A stretch of 14,380 nt of DNA from positions 1 through 14,380 of the forward strand of contig CANRGW010000017.1 of NCBI GenBank assembly GCA_947630205.1, given 5' to 3'. This document shows, piece by piece, positions 1 to 7,226 of the stretch. Both the position numbers and the translations under genes were made by a program. A model generated the notes under the pieces. The model saw nothing but the letters and a program-made list of their open reading frames with translations. It had not been told where the DNA came from and did no database searches. Numbering within the stretch: position 1 is the stretch's first letter; each line of letters begins with the position of its first letter. The DNA comes from an uncultured Bacilli bacterium (GTDB lineage: Bacteria; Bacillota_I; Bacilli_A; RF39; UBA660).

Positions 1-10
1 TTTTTATTGT

Positions 11-59
11 ATGAAGTTTCCTTCATCTACATACATAATATCATAAAATATGATTTTTT
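11..59. other. two small hairpins downstream of the YihY-family gene
   Basis: Two short inverted repeats lie in the 66 bases left of the last gene. At 11-26 a 6-bp stem (ATGAAG/CTTCAT on the minus strand) closes a GAAA loop, but no T-run follows it on either strand. At 40-54 a 6-bp AT-only stem with a 3-base loop is followed on the plus strand by a T-run (54-59). It could therefore end transcription of a plus-strand gene left of the window. Neither is a convincing terminator for the minus-strand operon. Confidence 0.25.
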
Positions 60-66
60 ACAAATA

Positions 67-903
67 TTAAATTTCTTTTTCTTGAACATCTTCCTTTTTC
101 TTCATATCAAATAAATAATTATCAGCATTTAAAGCCAACCCAATCATGAAAATATAAGCCATTAAATAAACCCAAACTAAGATAATTAAAATATTAGCTA
201 AACTTCCATAATAAAGATTATAATTACTATAATTATTTAAATGAAAAGAATAAATTCTTGTTAATATAAACCATGTAATTGTTGTAAATACAGCACCATT
301 ATTCATATATTTAGGTTTTATTTTCATACTTGATGCTAATAGATACAAACTTTTTATCAAGAAAAACATAAGAATAATCGTAATTGGATATTTTATTAAA
401 TGATAACCTGTAGTAATTACCTTCATAATATTTTCTTGAAATATATTACCTAACAAATCAATAATTAAATCACCTAAAATTGGTACTAAGATAATAAAGC
501 CAATTAAAAGAAATAAAACTATAACCATGATAAATGATTTCAAATATCTTTTTATAATACTTTCTTCTTTTACTTTAAAAAGTAAATCACTAGAGTCCAT
601 CATTGCTCTACAACCACCTGATGTTATCCAAAGCGTAAAAATGATAAATAAAGCCAAATTGAAACTACCACTTTTTATTTGTAAAGCTGATTTAATAATA
701 TTAAAAACAGCATCAGGAACAAGATTATCTAAAGAATATAATATCTGTGTTAAATCAAAATTAGAACTTAAGACACCTATTAAAGAAAATATAGGTACTA
801 TCATTAATACAATATTAAATGCCAAATGACCTGGTAAAATATGCATTTCATCTAAATTGATTAATTTAAATATTCTTTTTATATATGTTTTAAATCTTTT
901 CAT
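67..903 (-). CDS. YihY/BrkB-family (UPF0761) inner-membrane protein
   Basis: This is a 278-residue integral membrane protein of the YihY/BrkB family. The family's role is not settled; it was once mis-assigned as ribonuclease BN, and transport or envelope functions have been suggested. About six membrane segments can be read, near residues 26-47, 80-97, 121-150, 168-191, 203-220 and 234-259. Family hallmarks are the SGGCRAMMDSSDLL stretch after the second segment (residues 95-108) and the last segment, with YYGSLANILIILVWVYL and the closing GLALNA. Length is normal for the family. A charged Lys/Glu tail follows the last helix. The ATG shares one base with the TAA of the upstream receptor gene, so the two are very probably translationally coupled. 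It is the last gene of a three-gene operon. Family assignment is confident; biochemical role is unknown. Confidence 0.88.
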   Translation of the reverse strand: MKRFKTYIKRIFKLINLDEMHILPGHLAFNIVLMIVPIFSLIGVLSSNFDLTQILYSLDNLVPDAVFNIIKSALQIKSGSFNLALFIIFTLWITSGGCRAMMDSSDLLFKVKEESIIKRYLKSFIMVIVLFLLIGFIILVPILGDLIIDLLGNIFQENIMKVITTGYHLIKYPITIILMFFLIKSLYLLASSMKIKPKYMNNGAVFTTITWFILTRIYSFHLNNYSNYNLYYGSLANILIILVWVYLMAYIFMIGLALNADNYLFDMKKKEDVQEKEI

Positions 904-2954
904 TAACGATAACTTTCTTTATCACTTTGCAAATCAATCATGGCTTCATTTATTGCATCATCTATTGTTTTAATATTATCAAATATCATACTAGAACCAA
1001 CTGAGGCTCCATAACCATAAGGAAGTTCTGCTAATTCTTTTCTTAACTTCTTCAAATAAACTTCAATTTGTTCTTCACTATAACCAACCATATAAATAAT
1101 AAATTCCGTTCCATCACTTCGTACTATTTCCGTATTTTCTAGTTGTGTATTAACCAAAATACTAGCCGCTTTAACGATTAAACTATCACCTTTTTCACGA
1201 CCATAATTATCATTTATATTTTTTAAATTATTTAAATCAACTACAACAATTGTTTGTGGATAAACTTTATTTAAATTCCATGAGTCAATTTGTAAATTCA
1301 AATAATTACGATTTTTAAGTGAAGTTAGCATATCAGTATATTTTTTTCTATCTTCTTTTTTAACTAATTTTAAAGTATGACGATTTTTAATAATTACAAA
1401 GATTATAATAACGGTTATAATTGGAACTAAAATTATAGCAAGAACTAATAAATAAATTTCTTCAAAACTGGAAGTTTCAAAAATTGATAAATTTAAATTG
1501 TTAAATCCACTATTTCGATATTTATAATAAGAATTAGTATTAATAACATAATTAAATAATCTATAGAAAGAACTATTATCACTTTTTACCATAAATGAAT
1601 AATCATTACTCATAATATCGGTAAATATTACTTCATAATCTTCAAGTAAAGAATTTCGATAATAAGTATAAACTTCTTTATCTACAACAATTAATCCAGC
1701 ATTCTTAGATGCTGTTTTTTCTAACTCTTTAGCATTTTTAGAAAGATTAACATTAGCCATACTACTAGTTCTTATATAATCACTTAAATATTTATTATTT
1801 TGAAGCATATAAACTTTTTGACCTTTTAATCCTTCAAGAGATGAAATAACATAATCATCAGAAACTTTAGCTAAAACAACATAATTTTCTATAAAAGTGG
1901 AAACAGTTTTTAAATATTTACTATTTTTATTATCAATATAATCAAAGTAAATATCAACTTCTCCATTATTTATAGCATTATTAAGTTCATCAAGACTATT
2001 ATATTTTTGATAAGTAAAATCAATATTGGTAAGACGTACTAAACGATTAATATATTCAGCAGCAATCCCAGCAATTTTTGAACCTCTTGTTATTTCATAA
2101 GGTTCATTTTCAACATAGCCATAAACATAAGTTTTACTAAGTAAATCGGTTTTAGTTTTATCATTGATTTCTCTTTTATTTACATAATAATCTAATAATA
2201 ATTTATTATAATCATCAACATAGTATTCTTTAATCCAATTATCAAAATATTTATTTAAAATAGAATTTAAATCTTGATTTTTAGTATCTAAAGTTAAAAC
2301 AACTTTTTTAGTAATATCAGTAAAGAAATAATTTAAATAATAATTATCATTACTAATCGTATGCTCTAAAGATAAAATATTAGGTACAATAATCATATTA
2401 ACTTCATTTTCATCTAAAGCTTTAAATAATGCTTCCATATCTTTATATGAACTAAATTTAGCACTTTTAGCACTTTTTAAATAATAATTAATCGTTGACT
2501 CTTCTTTATCAATTACCCCAATTGTATATGTATTAAAATCGCTTACTCTATTTATTTTAATATTACTATCTTTTGATACTACAACATAATTATCTTCAAA
2601 AAGAAATAATTGATTACTTGTTAATTCTTTACTACCATCAACAATTTCTATTTTATAAGTATTATTCTTTGTTCCTTCTTCTTTTAAATATGGTATTTCA
2701 TTAAATTGTAAATTAGTTTCTTTTTGCACATAGTCTAAAAAATCAAAAACAACACCTGAACCATTCATACCATAAACGGCTACATCATTAAAAACTTCTA
2801 TATCTATTACTTTTGTTCCATTTTCACTTATCCACTTTTTATCATCAGAAGTTAATAAACTAGACTCACGATAATAATATATAAAAAATAAAGCAATAAA
2901 AACGACAATTGCTACTATAGCAACAAAAATAATTAATTTCTTCTTATTCTTCAT
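903..2954 (-). CDS. membrane receptor: tandem solute-binding domains plus degenerate GGDEF domain
   Basis: The predicted protein has 683 residues. A membrane helix (about 7-29) leads to a large extracellular part that looks like two successive family-3 solute-binding (PBP2) domains, about 38-245 and 268-485. The second has the typical VYGYVENEPYEI opening and an NGEVDIYFDY stretch. A second helix (about 500-523) precedes a cytoplasmic GGDEF-type domain from about 541 (DMLTSLKNRNYL). The metal-site Asp is present in VVVDLNN (about 573), but the signature loop reads DGTEF (614-618, bases 1101-1115) instead of GGDEF, and the RxxD inhibitory site is absent. Cyclase activity is therefore doubtful. 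The domain may bind GTP or c-di-GMP, or act through protein contact. Likely role by inference: sensing a small ligand such as an amino acid. The ATG at 2954 is preferred over a GTG at 2969 because GAGGAA lies 7 bases before it. The start overlaps the upstream gene, and the stop overlaps the YihY-family start. Confidence 0.85.
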   Translation of the reverse strand: MKNKKKLIIFVAIVAIVVFIALFFIYYYRESSLLTSDDKKWISENGTKVIDIEVFNDVAVYGMNGSGVVFDFLDYVQKETNLQFNEIPYLKEEGTKNNTYKIEIVDGSKELTSNQLFLFEDNYVVVSKDSNIKINRVSDFNTYTIGVIDKEESTINYYLKSAKSAKFSSYKDMEALFKALDENEVNMIIVPNILSLEHTISNDNYYLNYFFTDITKKVVLTLDTKNQDLNSILNKYFDNWIKEYYVDDYNKLLLDYYVNKREINDKTKTDLLSKTYVYGYVENEPYEITRGSKIAGIAAEYINRLVRLTNIDFTYQKYNSLDELNNAINNGEVDIYFDYIDNKNSKYLKTVSTFIENYVVLAKVSDDYVISSLEGLKGQKVYMLQNNKYLSDYIRTSSMANVNLSKNAKELEKTASKNAGLIVVDKEVYTYYRNSLLEDYEVIFTDIMSNDYSFMVKSDNSSFYRLFNYVINTNSYYKYRNSGFNNLNLSIFETSSFEEIYLLVLAIILVPIITVIIIFVIIKNRHTLKLVKKEDRKKYTDMLTSLKNRNYLNLQIDSWNLNKVYPQTIVVVDLNNLKNINDNYGREKGDSLIVKAASILVNTQLENTEIVRSDGTEFIIYMVGYSEEQIEVYLKKLRKELAELPYGYGASVGSSMIFDNIKTIDDAINEAMIDLQSDKESYR

Positions 2955-3438
2955 TAGCTGGTTCCTCACTTGTTACAGTTATATCTCTATCTTTAGTAAA
3001 AACTAATTCATCTGTTTCCGTTCCTTTATATCCCTCAATTGGAAAATTATTCAAAGCTTCGTTGTTCTTCTTAACAAAAACATTTAAAGTATAAAAACTT
3101 AATTCTTTATTTTCAAACATGGGAATACTACTATTTGCTATAGCCTTAGCATCTTCAACACTTACATCATCTAAAACCGTAATAATAATATTAATAATTT
3201 TTCCATGAAGAGTAATCGTTGCTTCTTCTACTTTTTCATTCTCTTTTAATTTAGAAGTAATACCTTTCATAGTACTATCACTTAAAGGATGATTTTCAAT
3301 ACCATCTAATCTATCTCCATAAACAGCTTTACCTTCATCAGGAACTAAAATATTTTTAATTTCTTGAAAAGCTAATACTAAGCCTATAAATAAAATAATT
3401 GCAACAATTGTAATTTTATTTTTCTTTAGAAAATTCAT
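2944..3438 (-). CDS. small membrane-anchored protein of unknown function
   Basis: A 164-residue protein I do not recognise. A short basic N-terminus (NFLKKNK) and a hydrophobic helix (about 8-25) predict one membrane anchor with the rest outside the cell. The soluble part alternates beta-like strands and helices (for example GKIINIIITVLDD then VSVEDAKAIANSS), suggesting a compact alpha/beta domain. The tail is acidic (EEPANEE). The ATG at 3438 has GGAGG 5 bases upstream. A possible in-frame TTG at 3471 lies between the -10 and -35 boxes of the promoter, so it would not be transcribed. The gene opens an operon with the solute-binding/GGDEF-like receptor and the YihY-family protein. Overlapping translation with the receptor suggests a linked job, perhaps an accessory subunit, but this is inference. 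Confidence 0.75.
   Translation of the reverse strand: MNFLKKNKITIVAIILFIGLVLAFQEIKNILVPDEGKAVYGDRLDGIENHPLSDSTMKGITSKLKENEKVEEATITLHGKIINIIITVLDDVSVEDAKAIANSSIPMFENKELSFYTLNVFVKKNNEALNNFPIEGYKGTETDELVFTKDRDITVTSEEPANEE
2962..2967 (-). promoter_or_regulatory. ribosome binding site deciding the receptor start
   Basis: GAGGAA on the minus strand lies 7 bases before the ATG at 2952-2954, inside the end of the upstream gene. A GTG at 2967-2969 in the same frame overlaps this site and cannot use it, so the longer reading is unlikely. Confidence 0.75.
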
Positions 3439-3443
3439 AATCT

Positions 3444-3448
3444 CCTCC
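3444..3448 (-). promoter_or_regulatory. ribosome binding site for the small membrane protein
   Basis: GGAGG on the minus strand, within GGAGGAGATT, lies 5 bases before the ATG at 3438. It fixes that start rather than the upstream TTG. Confidence 0.8.
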
Positions 3449-3462
3449 ACTACGATATAAGT

Positions 3463-3491
3463 ATTATACAATAAATTTTATGATTAAGCAA
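3463..3491 (-). promoter_or_regulatory. sigma-A type promoter for the receptor operon
   Basis: Minus strand: TTGCTT (3486-3491), a 17-base spacer, then a perfect TATAAT (3463-3468), about 25 bases before the ATG at 3438. Only the first three bases of the -35 match TTGACA, but spacing and -10 are ideal. Confidence 0.7.
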
Positions 3492-3567
3492 CCTACTTAA
3501 TACAATTAAAAAATATAATCTTAAAATCGAATAACGTTTTTATTTCTTTTAGAAAATGTAAATTAAA

Positions 3568-3596
3568 TTGCATATTTTGTTGTTTTTTGATATACT
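3568..3596 (+). promoter_or_regulatory. sigma-A type promoter for the small plus-strand pair
   Basis: Plus strand: TTGCAT (3568-3573), a 17-base spacer, then TATACT (3591-3596) preceded by TG plus one base, an extended -10. The ribosome site GGAGG (3611-3615) follows. It fires away from the receptor operon promoter. The stretch between the two promoters (3492-3567) is AT-rich and I see no clear operator in it. Confidence 0.72.
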
Positions 3597-3621
3597 TATT
3601 TCAAGATAAAGGAGGATTAAA

Positions 3622-3762
3622 ATGCTAGATAGAACATATACTGTATTAAAAGTAGAAAAAGAAGGAGTTAAGGAAAAGGAACAACTTAATTGGGCTAAAA
3701 AACTTGCACAATATATAGAAAGTTTAAACCAAAAAGAAGTATCAAAAGAAAGGAAAAAATAA
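3622..3762 (+). CDS. 46-residue mini-protein coupled to the DUF1292-like gene
   Basis: A short open frame starts at ATG 3622 with a strong GGAGG (3611-3615) 6 bases upstream and an extended -10 promoter before that. The product has 46 residues, is highly charged (many Lys and Glu), and is probably a mostly helical cytoplasmic protein. It begins MLDRTYTVLKVEKEG, has one Trp near residue 24, and ends KERKK. The TAA at 3760-3762 shares its last A with the ATG of the next gene, a classic stop/start overlap that suggests coupled translation. No family is recognised. Promoter, ribosome site and coupling all favour a real gene over a chance frame. It could also act mainly as a leader that delivers ribosomes to the downstream gene. 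Confidence 0.65.
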   Translation: MLDRTYTVLKVEKEGVKEKEQLNWAKKLAQYIESLNQKEVSKERKK

Positions 3763-4031
3763 TGAGTATAAATAAAAGAGATATTGTTACTTTAGATGAT
3801 GATGTAAAATATGCTGTTGTTAGTAAATTAAATTATAAAAAAGAAACATATTTTTGTTTTGGAGATACCAATAACGGCAACTTTAAAATTTTAGTATCTA
3901 ATAAAAAAGATGGAAAACTTATTCCTGTAACTGATCCTAATCTTATTCAAACTTTATTACCTTTATTTTTAAAAGACTCCATAAACATCATGAATTTTCA
4001 AGTACCTGACGATGACGAAGATGATTATTAA
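3762..4031 (+). CDS. DUF1292-like small acidic protein
   Basis: A protein of 89 residues, soluble, with a strand-rich N-terminal half (DIVTLDDDVKYAVVSKLNY, ETYFCFGD, FKILVSN) and a strongly acidic end (PDDDEDDY). This layout resembles DUF1292 proteins of Bacillota (B. subtilis YrzB type): a short beta domain reading roughly 'describe, keep, modify', followed by an acidic tail. The function of that family is unknown. The match is by layout rather than by a diagnostic motif, so the family call is tentative, although the gene itself is solid. It is translated from an ATG overlapping the stop of the 46-residue gene, with a weak AAAGG a few bases upstream, consistent with coupling. A hairpin terminator follows directly. 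Confidence 0.6.
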   Translation: MSINKRDIVTLDDDVKYAVVSKLNYKKETYFCFGDTNNGNFKILVSNKKDGKLIPVTDPNLIQTLLPLFLKDSINIMNFQVPDDDEDDY

Positions 4032-4068
4032 AAAGCATTTCAATTAAAAAAACTGAAATGCATTTTTT
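4030..4068. terminator. hairpin terminator between convergent genes, probably bidirectional
   Basis: An 8-bp stem GCATTTCA/TGAAATGC (4035-4042 with 4054-4061) surrounds an 11-base loop. T-rich runs follow on both strands: a run of six T after one A on plus (4063-4068), and five T on minus (opposite 4030-4034). It sits between the stop of the DUF1292-like gene and the stop of sufU, so it can end both. Confidence 0.8.
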
Positions 4069-4501
4069 ATTTTTTCGTTTCTTCATAAATATTAAAAGTT
4101 TTTTCAAGAGTTTCTACGGGAAGAAGAGCACATTTTTTACGACTAGGTTGTTTAGCAATATCTTGATATACATTAAGTTCTCCTAATTTTTCTTCTTGAT
4201 AAGTTTCTTCATTTATCATTTTTAAATATTCTTTCATTAAACTTCTTGCTTCAACTAAAGTTTTTCCAATGATATTTCTTATCATAATACTAGTAGCACT
4301 AGTAGTAATAGCACAGGCTTCTCCATCAAAATAAGCATCTACGACTATGTTATCTTGAACTTTAACAAATAAATCGATATTATCAATACAAGACTCGTTA
4401 TGAGTATTTGCCTTAATATAACTTGCATCTTCTATTTTCTTTTTATGAAAAGGATTACTAGCATTATCAACAATTAATTCTCTTTTAAAACTATTATCCA
4501 T
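4067..4501 (-). CDS. sufU: SufU, zinc-dependent sulfur acceptor for SufS
   Basis: A 144-residue SufU/IscU-fold protein. In Bacillota SufU binds zinc, takes persulfide sulfur from SufS and passes it on to cluster assembly. The conserved ligand set is visible: Cys38 and Asp40 in NESCIDN, Cys63 in GEACAITTS, and Cys124 in RKKCALLP. These match the Cys-x-Asp, Cys, Cys pattern of B. subtilis SufU (41, 43, 66, 128). The Gly usually between the first Cys and Asp is Ile here. The SufU-type insertion between the second and third Cys is present, which separates it from true IscU. GAGGT lies about 6 bases before the ATG. It is the last gene of the suf cluster, 43 bases after sufS, and no sufB follows: a terminator comes next. 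Confidence 0.93.
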   Translation of the reverse strand: MDNSFKRELIVDNASNPFHKKKIEDASYIKANTHNESCIDNIDLFVKVQDNIVVDAYFDGEACAITTSATSIMIRNIIGKTLVEARSLMKEYLKMINEETYQEEKLGELNVYQDIAKQPSRKKCALLPVETLEKTFNIYEETKK

Positions 4502-4544
4502 ATTTTACCTCAATTCTTACTATAACTTTAATAATATATAATTT

Positions 4545-5747
4545 TTATAAAATAATGTCGTATATTTTTTTATTATCTTTTAAAACTTCTATCAATTTAT
4601 CAATTTCTTCTTTAGTATTATAAAAATATAAACTAATTCGACAAGTATTTTTTACTTTTATTTCATCTTTAATTATTTTTGTACAATGATTACCAGCTCG
4701 AATGCAAATTTTATAATGATTTAAATATCTTGAAGTATCTTCGGCAAAAATATCATCAATATTAAATATTACTATTCCACTTTCACTTTCCACATTATAA
4801 ACTGTAATATTAGGTATTTCTTGTAATCTTTTAATTAAATAATCCCGAAGAATTAATTCGTGTTCATGAATATTATCCATTCCCACTTTTTCTAAATATA
4901 AAATAGCAGCTTTTAATCCTAAAACACCAGCAATATTTTGTGTCCCGGCTTCAAGTCTTAAAGGAATATCTTTATATTCTAATTCTTTCGTACTTTCAAA
5001 ACGACTATTCATTCCCCCACCATATGTAAAAGGTTTCATCACTTCTAAATATTTTTCTTTAGCATATAAAACTCCTACTCCTGTTGGACCTAACATCTTA
5101 TGAGCCGAAAAAGCTAAAAAATCAATATCTGTATCTTTTACATCAGTTTTAGTGTGAGGAACACTTTGAGCCCCATCAACAACTACTAAAATATTATTTT
5201 CATGAGCATATTTAGTAATTTCTTTAATTGGTCGTATATCTCCTATAACATTTGTAATAGCAGCTAAGGAAATAACTTTTGTTTTAGAAGTTACAACTTT
5301 TTTAATATTTTCTAAAGTTACTTTATAAGTATCCGTTAAAGGAATAAATTTTACAACTATTCCTATTTCTTTTTCAAGTTCAAACCAAGGTAAAACATTA
5401 CTTGCATGTTCTGCTTTTGTTATTAAAACTTCATCACCTTTTTGTAAATAATTTTTCATAAAAGATGAGACAATAATATTCATACTTTCCGTTGTACCTT
5501 TTGTAAAAATAATTTCTTTAGAACTTTTAGCACCAATAAAATCTTTTACAACTTCTCTTGTACTTTCATATTCCATATCAACTTCTTGACTTATATCATA
5601 ATCTCCTCGATGAGCATTAGCCGTATATTTCGTATAATAATCTACTATTTTATCAACAACTTCTTTTGGTTTAAAAGTTGTTGCACCATTATCAAGATAA
5701 ATTAAATCTGGATTGTTTTCAAACATTAAAAAGTCTTCTCTATGCAA
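4545..5747 (-). CDS. sufS: SufS-type cysteine desulfurase
   Basis: A PLP-dependent group II cysteine desulfurase that removes sulfur from cysteine as an enzyme-bound persulfide and hands it to SufU. Length is 400 residues, normal for SufS. Landmarks in 400-residue numbering: YLDNGATT near 17-24, NAHRGDYD (44-51), AEHASN (112-117) with the PLP-stacking His, VVDGAQS (189-195), the PLP lysine K217 in FSAHKMLG, catalytic Cys355 in RAGNHCTK, and the R370 region RISLYFYNT. The usual RxGHHCAQP reads RAGNHCTKI, so the first His is Asn and the QP pair is lost. The start is TTG at 5747: GGAGGTGA lies 5 bases before it, and the conserved N-terminal REDF segment is retained. The in-frame ATG at 5726 would cut that segment. 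Seventeen bases separate it from the sufD-like stop. Confidence 0.93.
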   Translation of the reverse strand: MHREDFLMFENNPDLIYLDNGATTFKPKEVVDKIVDYYTKYTANAHRGDYDISQEVDMEYESTREVVKDFIGAKSSKEIIFTKGTTESMNIIVSSFMKNYLQKGDEVLITKAEHASNVLPWFELEKEIGIVVKFIPLTDTYKVTLENIKKVVTSKTKVISLAAITNVIGDIRPIKEITKYAHENNILVVVDGAQSVPHTKTDVKDTDIDFLAFSAHKMLGPTGVGVLYAKEKYLEVMKPFTYGGGMNSRFESTKELEYKDIPLRLEAGTQNIAGVLGLKAAILYLEKVGMDNIHEHELILRDYLIKRLQEIPNITVYNVESESGIVIFNIDDIFAEDTSRYLNHYKICIRAGNHCTKIIKDEIKVKNTCRISLYFYNTKEEIDKLIEVLKDNKKIYDIIL

Positions 5748-5752
5748 AATAA

Positions 5753-5760
5753 TCACCTCC
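5753..5760 (-). promoter_or_regulatory. strong ribosome binding site pointing to a TTG start for sufS
   Basis: GGAGGTGA on the minus strand lies 5 bases before TTG at 5745-5747. This is the strongest Shine-Dalgarno match in the suf cluster and is paired with a non-ATG start. The TTG at 5760-5762 overlaps it and cannot be the start. Confidence 0.8.
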
Positions 5761-5764
5761 AATA

Positions 5765-6472
5765 CTAATTTTTATTATTTTTTAATATAAATTCTTGAAA
5801 CATTTCTTTTGTTTCTAAATCTAAATTCATTCCTTTAAGTAAAGTTGCTATTGTTAAAAATTTATAAACTGCTTGTTTAGTTATTCCCCGAGAATTTAAA
5901 TACCAAATAACATCATCAGGAAATTTTCCTATAAAAGCCGCATGATTAGCCGAAACATCTTCATTATCAACAATTAAATTAGGAATAATTTTACTTTCTC
6001 CATTATTTATATTTATTATTTTACTATTTTCTTCTAAGTAAACACCTTTACTATCTTTAGAAATACAACCATTTATAGTAAAGAAAAATTTATTTGCTGC
6101 TAAATTTATACCATTTGCTAAGAAAGATGAACAACTATTAGAACCCTGATGATTTATCATTAAATTATTAAGTGAATTTTTTTCACTTATAATACTCGTT
6201 ACACATTTTAAGTTACTATCTTTTAAAAGTATTGAAGAAATATTGATACTAGAATTGCTAGCAAGTAAATTAATTTCTAAAGAACTAGATGCTTGTAGTT
6301 TAATATCAATATCAACTTTACTTTCTTTAATAAGTAAATGAACTGTTGCTTTAACATTTTCTAAAGCACTTATTTGTAAAGAACTTTCAGGAGTATTTAT
6401 TTCAATTAAATAAATTGCATTTTCTAAAATTTTTAATTCATAATCTCTAGTATCTATATATATTTTATTCAC
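5765..6472 (-). CDS. sufD: short SufB/SufD-family Fe-S scaffold protein (SufD-like)
   Basis: A SufB/SufD-family protein of 235 residues, far shorter than usual SufD or SufB (over 400). The middle is a repetitive run of short hydrophobic strands as in the family's beta-helix core. The C-terminus holds the family hallmark: KIIPNLIVDNEDV, ANHAAFIGKF and WYLNSRGI, followed by a helical tail. The His in ANHAA probably corresponds to the SufD cluster-site His (E. coli H360, from memory). What is missing is the long N-terminal region. Cysteines are at 90, 114 and 136. GTG at 6472 is chosen because GAGGAA lies 7 bases upstream; a GTG at 6487 lacks such a site. The start overlaps the sufC stop by 8 bases. 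With no sufB beside it, the protein may act as a homodimer with SufC. It could be called SufB or SufD; I favour SufD-like. Confidence 0.78.
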   Translation of the reverse strand: MNKIYIDTRDYELKILENAIYLIEINTPESSLQISALENVKATVHLLIKESKVDIDIKLQASSSLEINLLASNSSINISSILLKDSNLKCVTSIISEKNSLNNLMINHQGSNSCSSFLANGINLAANKFFFTINGCISKDSKGVYLEENSKIININNGESKIIPNLIVDNEDVSANHAAFIGKFPDDVIWYLNSRGITKQAVYKFLTIATLLKGMNLDLETKEMFQEFILKNNKN

Positions 6473-7226
6473 AAGATATTTCCTCACTTATATCAAATGA
6501 CTGATTATAACCATTTTTTTCAATTAATTTAGCTAATTTAAAATCTCCACTTTTAACAATTTTTCCATCCTTTACAACATGAACAAAATCAGGATTAATA
6601 TAATCAAGTATTCTTGTATAATGCGTGATTATTAAAACACTTGTTTCTTTATTCTCTTTTAAATAATTATTTAAATTTTCACTTACAATTTTCAAACTAT
6701 CAACATCAAGGCCTGAATCTAATTCATCTAAAATAATAAATTTTGGTTTTAACATTAAAGCCCAAAGTATTTCATTTTTTTTCTTTTCACCACCAGAAAA
6801 ACCAACATTAAAACTTCTATGTAACATTTTTTTATCCATTTGTAAATCAAGTGCTTTATTTTCTAATTCAGAAGCAAATTGATATAATGTTTTTTTAGGT
6901 TCATTTGTTGCATCAACACTTGCTTTTATTAATTCGCGTTCCGTTACACCATCAATACTAATTGGATTTTGATAAACAAGAAAAATTCCTAATTTACTAC
7001 GTTCATCGATTGGCATTTTTAAAATTGATTTGCAATCAACTAAAATATCTCCCCCGGTTACAATATAATCAGGATAGCCCATGATAACTTTAGATAAAGT
7101 TGATTTTCCAACGCCATTAGGTCCCATAATAGCATGAACTTCTCCTTTTTTTATCTTTAAATTAAATTTTTCTAAAACTTTTTTTTCTTGAACAGAAACC
7201 TCTAAATCTTTAAGTTCAATATTCAT
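6465..7226 (-). CDS. sufC: SufC, ABC-type ATPase of the SUF system
   Basis: A 253-residue cytoplasmic ABC ATPase that drives conformational change in the SufB/SufD scaffold during Fe-S cluster assembly. Motifs in order: Walker A GPNGVGKST (35-43), Q-loop in LVYQNP (Q86), signature FSGGEKKKNEI (143-153) with the SufC-specific GGEKKK form, Walker B FIILDELDSGLD (163-174), and switch His201. The DELDSGLD wording and the YPDYIVTGG stretch near 51-59 are typical of SufC rather than transport ATPases. The ATG at 7226 has an AAGGAAGTGG ribosome site shortly upstream. It leads the cluster, 107 bases after ffh, and its end overlaps the sufD-like start by 8 bases. I see no clear promoter ahead of it. 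Confidence 0.95.
   Translation of the reverse strand: MNIELKDLEVSVQEKKVLEKFNLKIKKGEVHAIMGPNGVGKSTLSKVIMGYPDYIVTGGDILVDCKSILKMPIDERSKLGIFLVYQNPISIDGVTERELIKASVDATNEPKKTLYQFASELENKALDLQMDKKMLHRSFNVGFSGGEKKKNEILWALMLKPKFIILDELDSGLDVDSLKIVSENLNNYLKENKETSVLIITHYTRILDYINPDFVHVVKDGKIVKSGDFKLAKLIEKNGYNQSFDISEEISCE
6480..6485 (-). promoter_or_regulatory. ribosome binding site deciding the sufD-like start
   Basis: GAGGAA on the minus strand, within the end of sufC, lies 7 bases before GTG at 6470-6472. It overlaps the alternative GTG at 6485-6487, which it therefore cannot serve. Confidence 0.7.

Noticed and set aside
11..26. Hairpin with a GAAA loop as terminator of the left operon
   Set aside because: The stem is only 6 bp and no T-run follows on the minus strand, so a terminator call is not supported.
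527..829. Plus-strand open frame of 100 codons inside the YihY-family gene
   Set aside because: It lies entirely opposite a well-supported membrane protein gene, has no ribosome site and no recognisable product. It is a shadow frame in AT-rich DNA.
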